From Dehalococcoidales bacterium (GTDB lineage Bacteria; Chloroflexota; Dehalococcoidia; Dehalococcoidales; UBA3254): DNA of 64,000 bases. The position numbers and the translations under genes are program-made. How positions within the stretch are numbered: the first letter of the stretch is position 1; each line of letters starts with the position of its first letter. The notes under the pieces are model-generated. The model worked only from the letters and a program-made list of their open reading frames with translations. It did no database searches and was not told where the DNA came from. The stretch lies in contig JAFGOB010000150.1 of assembly GCA_016926695.1 (NCBI GenBank), positions 1 to 64,000 of the forward strand, in the 5' to 3' direction. Below are positions 18,700 to 27,542 of the stretch, piece by piece.

Positions 18700-19485
18700 T
18701 TAAGGGACCTTAATTATAATTACAGATATGTTGTCCGACCCCCCATTATATTTAGCTAAATCCACCATTTTTTCACACGCTGTTTGTGGATTACTGGTTT
18801 TACTCAAGATTTCCTCTAAATTGGGATCTCTTACCATTTCCCAAAGACCGTCAGAACAAATGAGGATAGACATATCCGGCTGCATTACTTCCGTAAAGAG
18901 ATCAACGTCGGTATTGTATTGCATTCCTAAGCAACGGGTAACGATGTTCCTTTGCGGATGGGTATATATTTGTTCTTTTGTAATCTTTCCAACAGACACT
19001 AATTCTGCTACCAGTGAATGGTCTTTTGTTATCTGTCGGAGTAACTGGTGATCCATCAAATAAACCCGGCTATCGCCTACATTGGCAATATAAGCGGTAT
19101 TATTCAAAATAAGAACAACTGCCAAAGTGGTACCCATTAGATGGTTTTCGCTTGTTACTGAACCAAACATCTCGTTACCAACTCGCTTGATTACATTCGC
19201 CATTGCCTGTAATACAGAGTTATGGCTTAAATTGCCGTATTCCTTTTTGAATAACTGGAAGAGAGTATCTTTTACCAAGTAGTCAGCCATTAATTTCAGT
19301 GCCATACTACTCGCTTTTTCTCCTCCCTGATAACCACCTAATCCATCGGCTATTGCATAAAGGCCAATTTGCAATTTTGCAGATTCCTCTAGCACTAGAT
19401 TGATAGTCATTAAACTATCCTCATTCGACGTTCTTACCAGTCCGGGATCAGTAGCCGTTCCGATTTCGTATTTCAAATTATTCAT
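18700..19485 (-). CDS. PP2C-family Ser/Thr phosphatase
   Basis: This 261-residue protein has all the metal-binding motifs of bacterial PP2C enzymes: 'TSNEDSLM' (first Asp), 'AIADGLGGYQGG', 'ANVGDSRVYL', 'SDGLWEMV' and 'GGSDNISVI'. It should remove phosphate from Ser/Thr residues set by the kinase encoded in the same operon. It is soluble and of normal length for the Stp1/PrpC type. The ribosome site is weak. It is the first gene after a 176-base gap that holds an operator-like direct repeat. Confidence 0.93.
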   Translation of the reverse strand: MNNLKYEIGTATDPGLVRTSNEDSLMTINLVLEESAKLQIGLYAIADGLGGYQGGEKASSMALKLMADYLVKDTLFQLFKKEYGNLSHNSVLQAMANVIKRVGNEMFGSVTSENHLMGTTLAVVLILNNTAYIANVGDSRVYLMDHQLLRQITKDHSLVAELVSVGKITKEQIYTHPQRNIVTRCLGMQYNTDVDLFTEVMQPDMSILICSDGLWEMVRDPNLEEILSKTSNPQTACEKMVDLAKYNGGSDNISVIIIKVP

Positions 19486-19583
19486 AGCTTATCGCGGTTT
19501 TAAAAATCCTTCCGAGTATAAATATTCCTTTTCTTGGTAACCTTACTATAGCCTTATCCGCCTCGGATTTCCTGAAATACTAT

Positions 19584-19600
19584 TGACAAAAAGCTGACAA
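19584..19600 (-). promoter_or_regulatory. Direct-repeat operator, OmpR/PhoB spacing
   Basis: On the minus strand two exact copies of TTGTCA occur with starts 11 bases apart (TTGTCAGCTTTTTGTCA). A third, weaker copy (ATTTCA) follows in step 11 bases later. Direct repeats of about 6-7 bases on an 11-base period are the site type used by OmpR/PhoB-family winged-helix proteins; the pho box has the same TGTCA core. The site lies in the 176-base gap between the FHA-winged-helix regulator gene and the phosphatase gene, upstream of the chaperone operon. A TATAGT at 19545-19550 (minus strand) is a possible -10 element downstream. Binding is inferred, not shown. Confidence 0.5.
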
Positions 19601-19661
19601 TTTGCGGGAACATTTTATTACTTTTTGGATTGCCAAGCTATAGCGCACATAGGTCTATGGA

Positions 19662-20366
19662 CTATATATCTAACCTGTACCCTCCGTGAATAGTTATGAT
19701 ATACCGGGGTTGTGTAGGGTCATCTTCAATTACCTTACGAACTCGGCTAATATTTTGCTCAATCGTCTCCTGACTCACTATCCCGCTCTCCTGTTCCCAG
19801 ACCTTCTCGGCAATCTTATCTTTGCTACACGCCTTGCCACAGTTTTCAAACAGGAAAGCTAATAGATCAAATTCCTTCTTCCGTAACGGAACTTCTTTCC
19901 CATTTATCCAGACGCGCCGTGCTTGAAGATCGATTTTGAGGCCTTGTGATGAGATTTTCTCTAACCCCAGATATTCGACAAGTGTGCCTTCTGACTCCCT
20001 GAACCTGAGAATAACCCTGTATTTCCCGTTGATCTTAGCAAGTTGAATTAGATCGCCATCCTTTAAGGAATAAGGAACGTCAGGATCAATGCGAGTTCCA
20101 TTCAAAAAAGTTCCGTTCTTGGTTCCACCATCGCGTTCCTTCAGCATGAAGCTTTCTCTGTCGTAGCTATAGTAGATACTTACATGCCCACGTGAAACGT
20201 AATCATCATTGGCTTTGAAATCCGGAATATCGGAATTAGTGTTCAGACTTTTTGCAGGTCTTCCGATAACTATGACATCCGTTTTGAGCATTATCTCCTC
20301 GTGCTCACGATATCCATCTATCAGTCCCTTTTCAATCCTTAAAAATGCATCCTTGCCTTTTAACAT
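19662..20366 (-). CDS. FHA domain - winged-helix transcription regulator
   Basis: This 234-residue protein joins an N-terminal FHA domain (about 30-120; 'VIGRP', 'VSRGHVSIYY', 'TKNGTFLNGTRI') to a C-terminal OmpR/PhoB-type winged helix (about 145-234; 'RKKEFDLLAFLFENCGKACS', 'IEQNISRVRKVIEDDP', 'ITIHGGYRLD'). There is no receiver domain, so control is probably by phosphothreonine binding instead of aspartate phosphorylation. It lies 176 bases upstream of a phosphatase gene with an operator-like repeat in between, so it likely controls the operon. The ATG overlaps the stop of a possible small upstream gene (TAATG). Confidence 0.88.
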   Translation of the reverse strand: MLKGKDAFLRIEKGLIDGYREHEEIMLKTDVIVIGRPAKSLNTNSDIPDFKANDDYVSRGHVSIYYSYDRESFMLKERDGGTKNGTFLNGTRIDPDVPYSLKDGDLIQLAKINGKYRVILRFRESEGTLVEYLGLEKISSQGLKIDLQARRVWINGKEVPLRKKEFDLLAFLFENCGKACSKDKIAEKVWEQESGIVSQETIEQNISRVRKVIEDDPTQPRYIITIHGGYRLDI

Positions 20367-20635
20367 TATTCAGCCTCTAAAATACCGGCGAAAAAATTGG
20401 CTCTGGTGGTACGACAAATTTCTACATCATGTTTTAAGAACAAATGCACCAACATCTCTTTGTGATAAAGGTATTCAGAAAAATGCGGTTCAGGGGAAAT
20501 AATTGTGGGGATTATTCTTGTTGTTATTGGTGAAAATTTAGCAGCAAGTGATTTTAACCGAGAGAGCACCGGCTCAAATCCTGAACCAAATGGTTTTCTG
20601 AAGCTTTTATTGTATATTTGGGATTGTCTAAACAA
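20366..20635 (-). CDS. Possible small gene upstream of the FHA regulator
   Basis: This 89-residue frame ends in a TAATG overlap with the regulator start, which would couple their translation. The sequence is basic and mixed, with 'LKHDVEICRTTRANFF' near the end. No domain is recognised and no strong ribosome site is seen. The overlap is the only support, so it may not be a gene. Confidence 0.3.
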   Translation of the reverse strand: MFRQSQIYNKSFRKPFGSGFEPVLSRLKSLAAKFSPITTRIIPTIISPEPHFSEYLYHKEMLVHLFLKHDVEICRTTRANFFAGILEAE

Positions 20636-21034
20636 TAAATTCCCTTAATGACAGCCACCCCAGTCTAACATCCTATACGACTTACTGAATATTTTAACCC
20701 TTGCCTAAATTGAAGTCAAAAGCTTAAGTTAACCTTTACTTATTGATAAAGGTAGAGATACTGATTTGATAGAAATTTATGATATTCAAAATAGGAATAT
20801 TGAATGTAAACCAAAATTTCGTATATAGCTCTTTAGATCGTTGCTATGCCAAAAGGATTTCTTTTTTTGGTATGGCTAATTTAAAGTCTTTTTTAGGCTT
20901 ACTACAATAGGCACCTTTTTGGAACTTAAGGGAGATTGACACATTCTTCGTGCATCGCGAAACGTCAGATTGTATTTTTTACTCAGATCGGCTTAGAAGC
21001 AGACATAACAATCGGTATTATTGTAAACCCCAAT
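20636..21034. other. Gene-free stretch, likely promoter region of the signalling locus
   Basis: This AT-rich stretch lies between the FHA regulator (or the small frame before it) and a hypothetical gene, both minus strand. It contains two hairpins: 20732-20753 (ACCTTTA with TAAAGGT) and about 20845-20872 (ATGCCAAAA with TTTTGGTAT, one G-T pair). The second could end transcription of the upstream gene, but it lacks a T tail on that strand. No repeat of the TTGTCA operator pair is seen here. Confidence 0.4.
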
Positions 21035-21613
21035 TCACTTTTTTACTTGATTATTGCCGAACGCATTAGAATAATAATCCGTTTCTCTTATTCGCGGTCG
21101 AAGCTTTTTTACTTGAATAGTCTTAATGCTCACCCAATCATTAGTCATTTTGATACGCCGAGCCTCTGTTTCAAAGTGACGATGGAAAATGTCATCGTAA
21201 CTAACCACTATCCAGTGGTCATCATATATTTCATATGGTTTTTCTGTAGCTCTTCGTTGAAATACTATAGCCTTTTCATCCGATGCTAGTGGCTCGACAT
21301 TGGTCCACATCTCATCTAGTTGAACAGTTGGCGAGTTTTTCCCAGATCGGAGTTCCAATCTAATCGATATGTTTTCAGAAGGGCCCATCCCTATATTATG
21401 CACTTGAAGTAAATCTCCGGAATCGTCCAACTTTGGCATTTTAGTAGTGTGTGATATTCCTTCATTTCCGCCACACGGTACGAGTAAAGGTCGTAAGCTA
21501 TCCTTGCGTAGTTTTTTCGTTTCCAAAGCTGTCCATGCCGCTGCAATCGCAGAACCAGCAGCAAAAAATGCAAGAATAAAAGTTGCTATTGCCGATATCA
21601 TTGTTGAGTCCAT
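21035..21613 (-). CDS. Single-helix membrane protein, unknown function
   Basis: This 192-residue protein has one membrane helix near the start (about residues 5-28, alanine-rich), a short basic helix (TKKLRKDSLRPLLVP), and a beta-rich cytoplasmic domain ending in a basic tail. The domain contains 'LLQVHNIGMGPSENISIRLE', typical of small hypothetical proteins seen in many bacteria. The ATG at 21613 has GGAG 8 bases upstream and is preferred to an earlier start at 21667. It faces away from the HEPN-like gene across a 350-base spacer. Confidence 0.6.
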   Translation of the reverse strand: MDSTMISAIATFILAFFAAGSAIAAAWTALETKKLRKDSLRPLLVPCGGNEGISHTTKMPKLDDSGDLLQVHNIGMGPSENISIRLELRSGKNSPTVQLDEMWTNVEPLASDEKAIVFQRRATEKPYEIYDDHWIVVSYDDIFHRHFETEARRIKMTNDWVSIKTIQVKKLRPRIRETDYYSNAFGNNQVKK

Positions 21614-21937
21614 ATATCTATCTCCTACCAATGAGAAATTCCGATTAAGAATCGTTGTCAAATCCAACTAAATTAAGTCAGAATGAGTGTTATAAATCAA
21701 AATAACCTAATTGATAGATGTAAGCCAAATCCTAATGCAGTAGCTAAAGCAATGAGTAAAGGTATCCAGGGTCTTAATTCTTTCGCCTGTTCATCATGGA
21801 ATTCAATGTTAACACCAAAGCGCATAGGTTTCAATACGGTAGGTAAAACCAATAGGTATTGGGTTAATAATTTACGGGAACATAATTACTTAAGAAATTA
21901 CTCCGGCTAATAAATAAGGAAAAGGCAAGGATGTCTT

Positions 21938-21966
21938 TTGTCCCAAAGCCAAAGTGGTGCTATAAT
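21938..21966 (+). promoter_or_regulatory. Promoter of the HEPN-like gene, near-leaderless
   Basis: TTGTCC (21938-21943) and a perfect TATAAT (21961-21966) are separated by 17 bases. The ATG of the following gene is only 11 bases after the -10 box, so transcription should begin about 5 bases before the start codon, leaving no room for a ribosome site; none is seen. This explains why the gene lacks a Shine-Dalgarno sequence. Confidence 0.55.
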
Positions 21967-21977
21967 TGGCTCCGAAG

Positions 21978-22925
21978 ATGCAACAATACAACTTTCGACT
22001 CCGATTCAATTTTGCTGAAGCGTATAGAATTCATTCTGATGTAGAGGAGATTGAACTCCTGGTCTTACCGTTCGGCGAGCGCATCAGGATGCGAAGTGGT
22101 GCGATCGGAACGCAAATAAAAGACCACGCTCAGGTTGCCGTTTTAGGGGGACCGTTTGCTTCAAAAGACCAAGCAAAAGATGCTGCTGAAAAATCTAAAC
22201 GTGCACTTCTTTACTGGGCTATCGAGCAGCGCTTAGGCATAGATTTTGGCGATGGAAAACAACGAAGCTGTGTGACTGAAGCAGGCTTGGCTATGCTGCA
22301 AAAACAACATGGATGTCCTGTCAGGAATGATATACACGGGATTGACGTCTATGAACACGTTGAAAAACTAAGGTTTGTTAGCGTAAATGCGGAGGCAACG
22401 GTAGGTAAACATCCGCCTAAACTAATTGATACCTTCAGACGCGAATACATTCACACTAGGCATCTTAAAGACAAGGAGTTGCTCGCGAGCGAAATTTATG
22501 CGAGTTCCTTCTTTGATGTGTCCTCACGCAGTCGGTTCCTCACACTTGTTACAGCAGTCGAAGCCCTCTTAGAGCCGCTAAAGCGCTCTGATGAGGTAGG
22601 AGTTCTAGTGGAAGAGTTTAAAGCCAAGACAGGGCAGTCAACAATAGATAAGTCTACAAGAGACTCAATTATTGGCAGCCTTGAACGGTTAAGGCATCAA
22701 TCGATTAGTCAGGCTGGGCGTTCGTTGGCTAGTCGATTAGTCCCAAATATGCTTTTTGACGAACAGTCATCGGCTGATTTCTTCACACGTTGTTACGATT
22801 GGCGAAGCCAAATACTTCATACTGGCACAATAGCAGAAGAATCAGTCGACATGTGGCACCTTGCCAATGTCATGGAAGATTTTGTCTCTCGGCTTCTGCT
22901 TGCGGCATTGAACAGTGAGTCTTAA
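21978..22925 (+). CDS. HEPN-like protein, possible RNase or defence factor
   Basis: This 315-residue protein is soluble. The C-terminal third (about 185-310) is all-helical with 'RFLTLVTAVEALLEP' and, near the end, 'CYDWRSQILHTG', which contains the R-x4-H motif of HEPN ribonucleases. The N-terminal part is mixed alpha/beta and is not recognised. HEPN proteins serve in toxin-antitoxin and phage-defence systems, but many have other roles; there is no antitoxin-like partner next to it. A TTG at 21966 is an alternative start, but it lies inside the -10 box, so the ATG is used. AT-richness fits the left accessory region. Confidence 0.55.
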   Translation: MQQYNFRLRFNFAEAYRIHSDVEEIELLVLPFGERIRMRSGAIGTQIKDHAQVAVLGGPFASKDQAKDAAEKSKRALLYWAIEQRLGIDFGDGKQRSCVTEAGLAMLQKQHGCPVRNDIHGIDVYEHVEKLRFVSVNAEATVGKHPPKLIDTFRREYIHTRHLKDKELLASEIYASSFFDVSSRSRFLTLVTAVEALLEPLKRSDEVGVLVEEFKAKTGQSTIDKSTRDSIIGSLERLRHQSISQAGRSLASRLVPNMLFDEQSSADFFTRCYDWRSQILHTGTIAEESVDMWHLANVMEDFVSRLLLAALNSES

Positions 22926-23340
22926 CAAGGCGCTTGTGCTGATGTTGATGATCAAAATAACCATTGGTAGCCACGGTAATTACATCGATAATCCATCTTT
23001 ATATGACGGATTAGGGCTTTCAAATCACCCGGATTCGTTTGTCCCTTTACCCCGTAAAAACACCCTCACCCTGCAAATAGCGCACCAGGTGGTAGGGCCA
23101 TTCGTGCAAGATTTAGGGCTCTGGATGATGGGGACATATCTGGACTACATAACTCAGCCTGACCAGCAAACTGGAGTTATGAAAAAAGGTAATAGTGGAT
23201 ATTACGATGCGGCGGAGCCGCCATTCCAATATATATTGAGCAGCCCCGTGTTGTTGTTGTCAAGGGAAAATGAGCCAGGATGTTAGTGACTGAACCACCC
23301 GGAAAAATACCTGTGCGGGCCATCAGATGATCAACCCAAA

Positions 23341-23433
23341 GGTAGGGGCGCGGTTTAACCTGAACTTGTTCAGGCAACCGCCCGCTATAACCCATTGAAA
23401 TAACTCGTGGCTATATTTATGTCCAACATCGCT
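23341..23433. repeat. Dispersed intergenic repeat, copy A
   Basis: This copy is about 70-75% similar by eye to 29371-29465. Both contain a nested hairpin, here GCGGTT with AACCGC outside and CCTGAA with TTCAGG inside (23359-23374), followed by a shared tail of the form CCGCCCGC...TTGAAA...AACTCG...TCC-ACATCGC. No coding potential is seen. Confidence 0.55.
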
Positions 23434-23629
23434 CTGAATGAACCAACCCATAAAATAAGGCCGGACGATACCAGATGTCACGCGAATTAATTACCTCCAT
23501 AGGGCACCTTTCTCTTCTGCCTGCTTTGGCTCGTTACTACTATGCCATGTAAGATGCTTGCTTATTTTTAATTTTTATCGATCATGATGTCAGAATTACA
23601 CAGGATCGTTTTCATTCAGAGGTCCGGGC

Positions 23630-23651
23630 GGGCCGGTTGGTAAACCGGCCC
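23630..23651. repeat. Perfect 9-bp hairpin
   Basis: GGGCCGGTT and AACCGGCCC flank a 4-base loop (ggta). It stands in a gene-free region and is GC-rich against its AT-rich surroundings, like REP-type elements. No T tail follows, so it is not a typical terminator. Confidence 0.5.
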
Positions 23652-24361
23652 CTACTATGTGGTATTGGCCTCAATTTGCGTACCAGCATTGCAGTTAACT
23701 GGAATGTATTGTCATAAATGGCTCTCTTATTAAAAATATGGCTCATTTTGAGTATTACAGTAGCTCTCACTCATTAAACCAATGGTTCAATCCGGACTAT
23801 ATTATTCATTATTTAATTCCGTTTCCCTATCCCGAAACTGGAAACTCAAAACTCTTTGGTTATTGTTTGGTTATTGGTTATTGAATTTTTACCTCATTTT
23901 CCCCCAAAAAGTGCCACCAAACGCTTTACAATATTAGAACATATGTGCTATAGTGTGCACAGGCTGTTTATAATCCGCGGCGATATGCCTTCTTGAACCG
24001 GTGAAAAGGCCGTGCTTTTTAAAAAAAGTAATTTTTGCGAAATCAAATCCATCGAAGCTAAACGGCCCGGTTTTCCTGGCTGACAGCGGTACCTTAACAC
24101 TTGAATATTAACACCTCCTGCACACGATACGGGGCGTTCACATTGGAACGCGTTCATATTGGACCGGGATGTGGGTTCAACCGGCATTCGATAGGCATTG
24201 GAATGGCATTCGTTCCGGGTTCGTTTTAAGCTGCCTTACGCCTGTTTCCTGGTGGAACTGAATCCGGCTTCCTCTCCATCCATGAAAGTGCCGTACCGCT
24301 ATAACCCCACTCGAAACTTGAAACTCGAAACTGTTCCCTCTACCCTATTCCCTATTCCCTC

Positions 24362-27313
24362 CTACCCGTGCTTGCCCGGCCACCAGTTCCACCGTCCCAG
24401 CAGGCTGGCAATGGCCGGCACCAGCAGCGCCCGCACAATGAAGGTGTCGATCAATATGCCTATGGCCACCGTGGCGCCGATTTGCATCATGGTATTAATA
24501 GGGGCAACCACCAGGGCGCCAAAGGTACCGGCCAGGATGATGCCGCAGGCGGTAATAACCCCTCCCGTGGCGATGGCGGCCAGTCGCGCGCCTTCCCTGG
24601 TAGGCCGTACCAGCGACTCCTCCTTGACTCTCGACATAAGGAAGATGTTGTAGTCCGATCCCAGGGCGATCAGCAGCACGAAGATGATAATGGGTATGAC
24701 AAAGCTGATGCCTTCCTGCCCCATCAGGTCCTGGAATATCCAGGATGAAATACCCAGGGTGGTAGCGTAGCTCAGCAGTACGGTGACCAGGAGGTAGAGC
24801 GGCGCGACGAGGCTTCTCAGCAGCAATGCCAGCACGATGAAGATAGCGGCCAGTACCACGATCATTACGCGGGTAAAGTCCTCATCCAGGATATTGCGGA
24901 CGTCCGCCATTTCCGCCGTGGTGCCTCCGGTTACAATTTCAGCGTTTTCCAGTGCAGTGCCGCTGATGCCCGCGTGAACGACCTGGCGGGCCTCGGTCAC
25001 CACATTGAGGGCCAGGTCTGACTGAGGGTAATAGCCCAGCACAACGTATAGACGCGTGGCCCGTTTGTCATGGCTGAAAAAGGTGTTATCCAGGCTGGCG
25101 GCTTCAGTCCCCTCAAGGAGAGAAGGAGAGAGGAAGACCGGATTGCCCTTCTCTGCAAAAGCCGCGCCCAAGGCCGAGATATCCGTCATAAAGGAAGCGA
25201 ACTGTTGTTGCAGCGTATCGAGGGGGGATTCGTCCATCGACATCTCTGCCAGGGCCGTGGAGAAAAGGAAATCGCCGCTGCCTTCAAAGAAGGCGGCCAG
25301 GCTGTCGAGATCGGCGGTTATTTGCTGGAGATAGCCGGGCAGTCCCGCCATCAGGGCCTGCGCCTGTTCGGGGGACAGGTCCTGGAGATGGGCTGCCTGC
25401 GACTGGAAGTTTGTAAGGGTGGCATACAGGGACTGATAGCTCGCTTCATTCCGCACGGCGGGATACTGTTCAGCCAGTTCGTCGAAATAGGCCACAAGCT
25501 GGGTAATGAACTGAACGGTCTGGGGCGGCAGGGAGGACGATGATGACGCTGATATTGTCAGAAGGTATCCCATCGTACCGATCTGTGAGCTGAGGGTTTT
25601 AAGCTGGGTCTCTACCAGGGCGGCGGACCTGGTCTGCTCTATGGTCTGCTGCAAAGCGTCGATATCCGCCATCAGCGCCTGGAAACTGGATTCATCCTCG
25701 ACCCAGGTGAAATTCTGTTCGAGTTCGTCCAGGTACCCGTTTACCCGGGCAAACCCGGCGTCGACCTGGTCGCTGAACAGCACGGAGGGATCGCTGCCGG
25801 TACTAGAAAAAGCGGTTGTAATCCCCCCGCTGATAGAGTCAAGCTGGCCGGAGACCGTTAGCCCGGCGGGTGTTTCACCTGTTCCTTCAGGTTGAACGAT
25901 ACTCTGCACCTTGAGGATGCCGTCAACTTCCTGTAAGTCCGAGCTGATTTTAGAGAGCGCCGCCAGGGATTCCGGGTCTGACATGCTGCGGCCCTCGGGA
26001 GCGACCACGATGATATTCACGGGGTCCATCTCCCCGATGTTATAGTGCTCTTTCAGAATGTTGAAGCCTTTCACCGACTCCGAGCCGGGAGGGATTTCGG
26101 CCAGTTGGTCGAAGGAGCGTGTCAGATTGGGGAGAGCGAAATAGGGCAGAAGCATGACAATCACGACCACGCAGATTACTATGATGGGTTTACCGGTGGA
26201 AAGGCGCGCCAGTTTATCCCAGATTCCCGGACGTTTGGGGGTGGAGGAGGCATTGCGCATTTCATGGCGGGGCCAGAAGAGCTTGCGTCCGAAGAGGGCC
26301 GTCGTCGCGGGGGCCAGTGTCAGGGCAGCCAGCAGGGTAATGAAGATCGCCACACCCAGGATAGGTCCCATGGTCTGTATCATCTGGTAGCGTGCCACGG
26401 CCATTCCGGCCAGTCCCACGATAACGGCAAAGGCGCTGGCGGTGATTACCGATCCGATTTTGCTGACGGCAAACCTGAGGGCATTGGAGCGGATGTCTTT
26501 ATGGACCAGCTCTTCCCGGAACCTGGATACCAGGAAGAGACAGTAGTCGGTGCCGATGCCGAAGATCATGACGATCAGGAAGGCATCTATCTGGGACCAG
26601 ATTGAAACGCCGGCGCCGGCGATGATGCCGATGATTCCCCTGGCTACCAGGTAGGCTATACCGATGGTTATCAGGGGTACCAGGGCGGCTACGGGGGAGC
26701 GGAAAATAATGATCAGCAGGATTACCACCAGGAGGACCGTAACTATTGTAGTCAGAGTGATGCTTTTATCGAGTGACTCGAAAAGGTCCGCATATACTCC
26801 CACCTGGCCGGAGACATATATTTCCAGTCCTTCCGGAACGGACTCCAGTTGAGAACGGATAGCACGGGTGGTGCTCAGGGAATCGGACTCGAAGGCGGCC
26901 TTTTCCAGGCCGACATTAAGCAGCATGGTAGTGCCGTCGGGACTCTTCAGGCTTGATTCCATCTCGGGATGATTGAAAATGGAAGTGATATTGGCTACTT
27001 CGAAGGGGGTGTCGCCGGATATCAGCCAGTCCTGCACTTCCCGCGCATATGCCAGGTCGTCGTCGTTCAACTGACCGGCATTATAGAAGACCAGGCTGGC
27101 GGAGGACGATGCCTGGCTCTCCGGAAAGTACTGCGCGATCAGCTCGCGGCAGCGCAGGGATTCGCTATCCCCGGGCAAAAAGCTGGACTCGGTCATGGTG
27201 CCGACCTGGCTTAATGCAGGAGCGAAGAGGAACATCAGCAGGGCCAGTACCACCCAGCCGAGAATTATCCAGACTTTGTGTTTTACAGCAAAATCACCTA
27301 TTTTGTCGAACAT
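24362..27313 (-). CDS. MmpL-type RND transporter
   Basis: This 983-residue protein has about 12 membrane helices in two halves, each a lone helix plus a group of five. The first starts at about residue 14-33, and the groups carry 'GIGTDYCLFLVSRFREEL' and 'ALGSDYNIFLMSRVKEE', the MMPL-family signature on helix 4. The external loops are long; the second loop (about 390-760) is largely coiled coil. MmpL proteins export lipids, glycolipids or drugs using the proton gradient. The start has GGGGG 7 bases before ATG. It is last in the marR - SDR - transporter set, 229 bases after the SDR gene. Confidence 0.92.
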   Translation of the reverse strand: MFDKIGDFAVKHKVWIILGWVVLALLMFLFAPALSQVGTMTESSFLPGDSESLRCRELIAQYFPESQASSSASLVFYNAGQLNDDDLAYAREVQDWLISGDTPFEVANITSIFNHPEMESSLKSPDGTTMLLNVGLEKAAFESDSLSTTRAIRSQLESVPEGLEIYVSGQVGVYADLFESLDKSITLTTIVTVLLVVILLIIIFRSPVAALVPLITIGIAYLVARGIIGIIAGAGVSIWSQIDAFLIVMIFGIGTDYCLFLVSRFREELVHKDIRSNALRFAVSKIGSVITASAFAVIVGLAGMAVARYQMIQTMGPILGVAIFITLLAALTLAPATTALFGRKLFWPRHEMRNASSTPKRPGIWDKLARLSTGKPIIVICVVVIVMLLPYFALPNLTRSFDQLAEIPPGSESVKGFNILKEHYNIGEMDPVNIIVVAPEGRSMSDPESLAALSKISSDLQEVDGILKVQSIVQPEGTGETPAGLTVSGQLDSISGGITTAFSSTGSDPSVLFSDQVDAGFARVNGYLDELEQNFTWVEDESSFQALMADIDALQQTIEQTRSAALVETQLKTLSSQIGTMGYLLTISASSSSSLPPQTVQFITQLVAYFDELAEQYPAVRNEASYQSLYATLTNFQSQAAHLQDLSPEQAQALMAGLPGYLQQITADLDSLAAFFEGSGDFLFSTALAEMSMDESPLDTLQQQFASFMTDISALGAAFAEKGNPVFLSPSLLEGTEAASLDNTFFSHDKRATRLYVVLGYYPQSDLALNVVTEARQVVHAGISGTALENAEIVTGGTTAEMADVRNILDEDFTRVMIVVLAAIFIVLALLLRSLVAPLYLLVTVLLSYATTLGISSWIFQDLMGQEGISFVIPIIIFVLLIALGSDYNIFLMSRVKEESLVRPTREGARLAAIATGGVITACGIILAGTFGALVVAPINTMMQIGATVAIGILIDTFIVRALLVPAIASLLGRWNWWPGKHG

Positions 27314-27542
27314 GTTAAATCCCCCTGTCAGTTACTCGAGTGTGTTATTACATAAAACCGGCTTTTTAAAAGCACCTCAGGTCTCCCCTTTTTCAGTGGA
27401 TGTAAGCCTGTTGATAGCCGTTTTCAAAGAGCCGGTGAGGTTTTTCGACCTGAAAAAAACAACAAAAGTCCTCCCGCGGTCTATGCAACCCTTAAAATTT
27501 AAAACTGAAAATAGCTTATCCCGCTGTGCTCAGACCGGCCGG

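Larger units (their letters stand above)
22926..24361. other. 1.4 kb gene-free stretch with repeats
   Basis: No convincing gene is found on either strand; short frames here are out of character in sequence and lack ribosome sites. It holds a dispersed repeat copy (23341-23433), a 9-bp hairpin (23630-23651) and low-complexity runs such as repeated 'ggttatt' and 'ccctatt'. It is also the place where base composition shifts from AT-rich (left) to more GC-rich (right), so it may mark the edge of an inserted region or decayed genes. Confidence 0.5.

Noticed and set aside
21683..21910. Plus-strand frame of 75 codons before the HEPN-like gene
   Set aside because: No ribosome site or promoter, and residue use is unlike a folded protein.
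22915..23286. Plus-strand frame of 123 codons after the HEPN-like gene
   Set aside because: It overlaps the end of a better gene, has no start signal, and its sequence shows no protein pattern.
23948..24187. Minus-strand frame of 79 codons in the gene-free gap
   Set aside because: No ribosome site; sequence lies in low-complexity repeat-like DNA.
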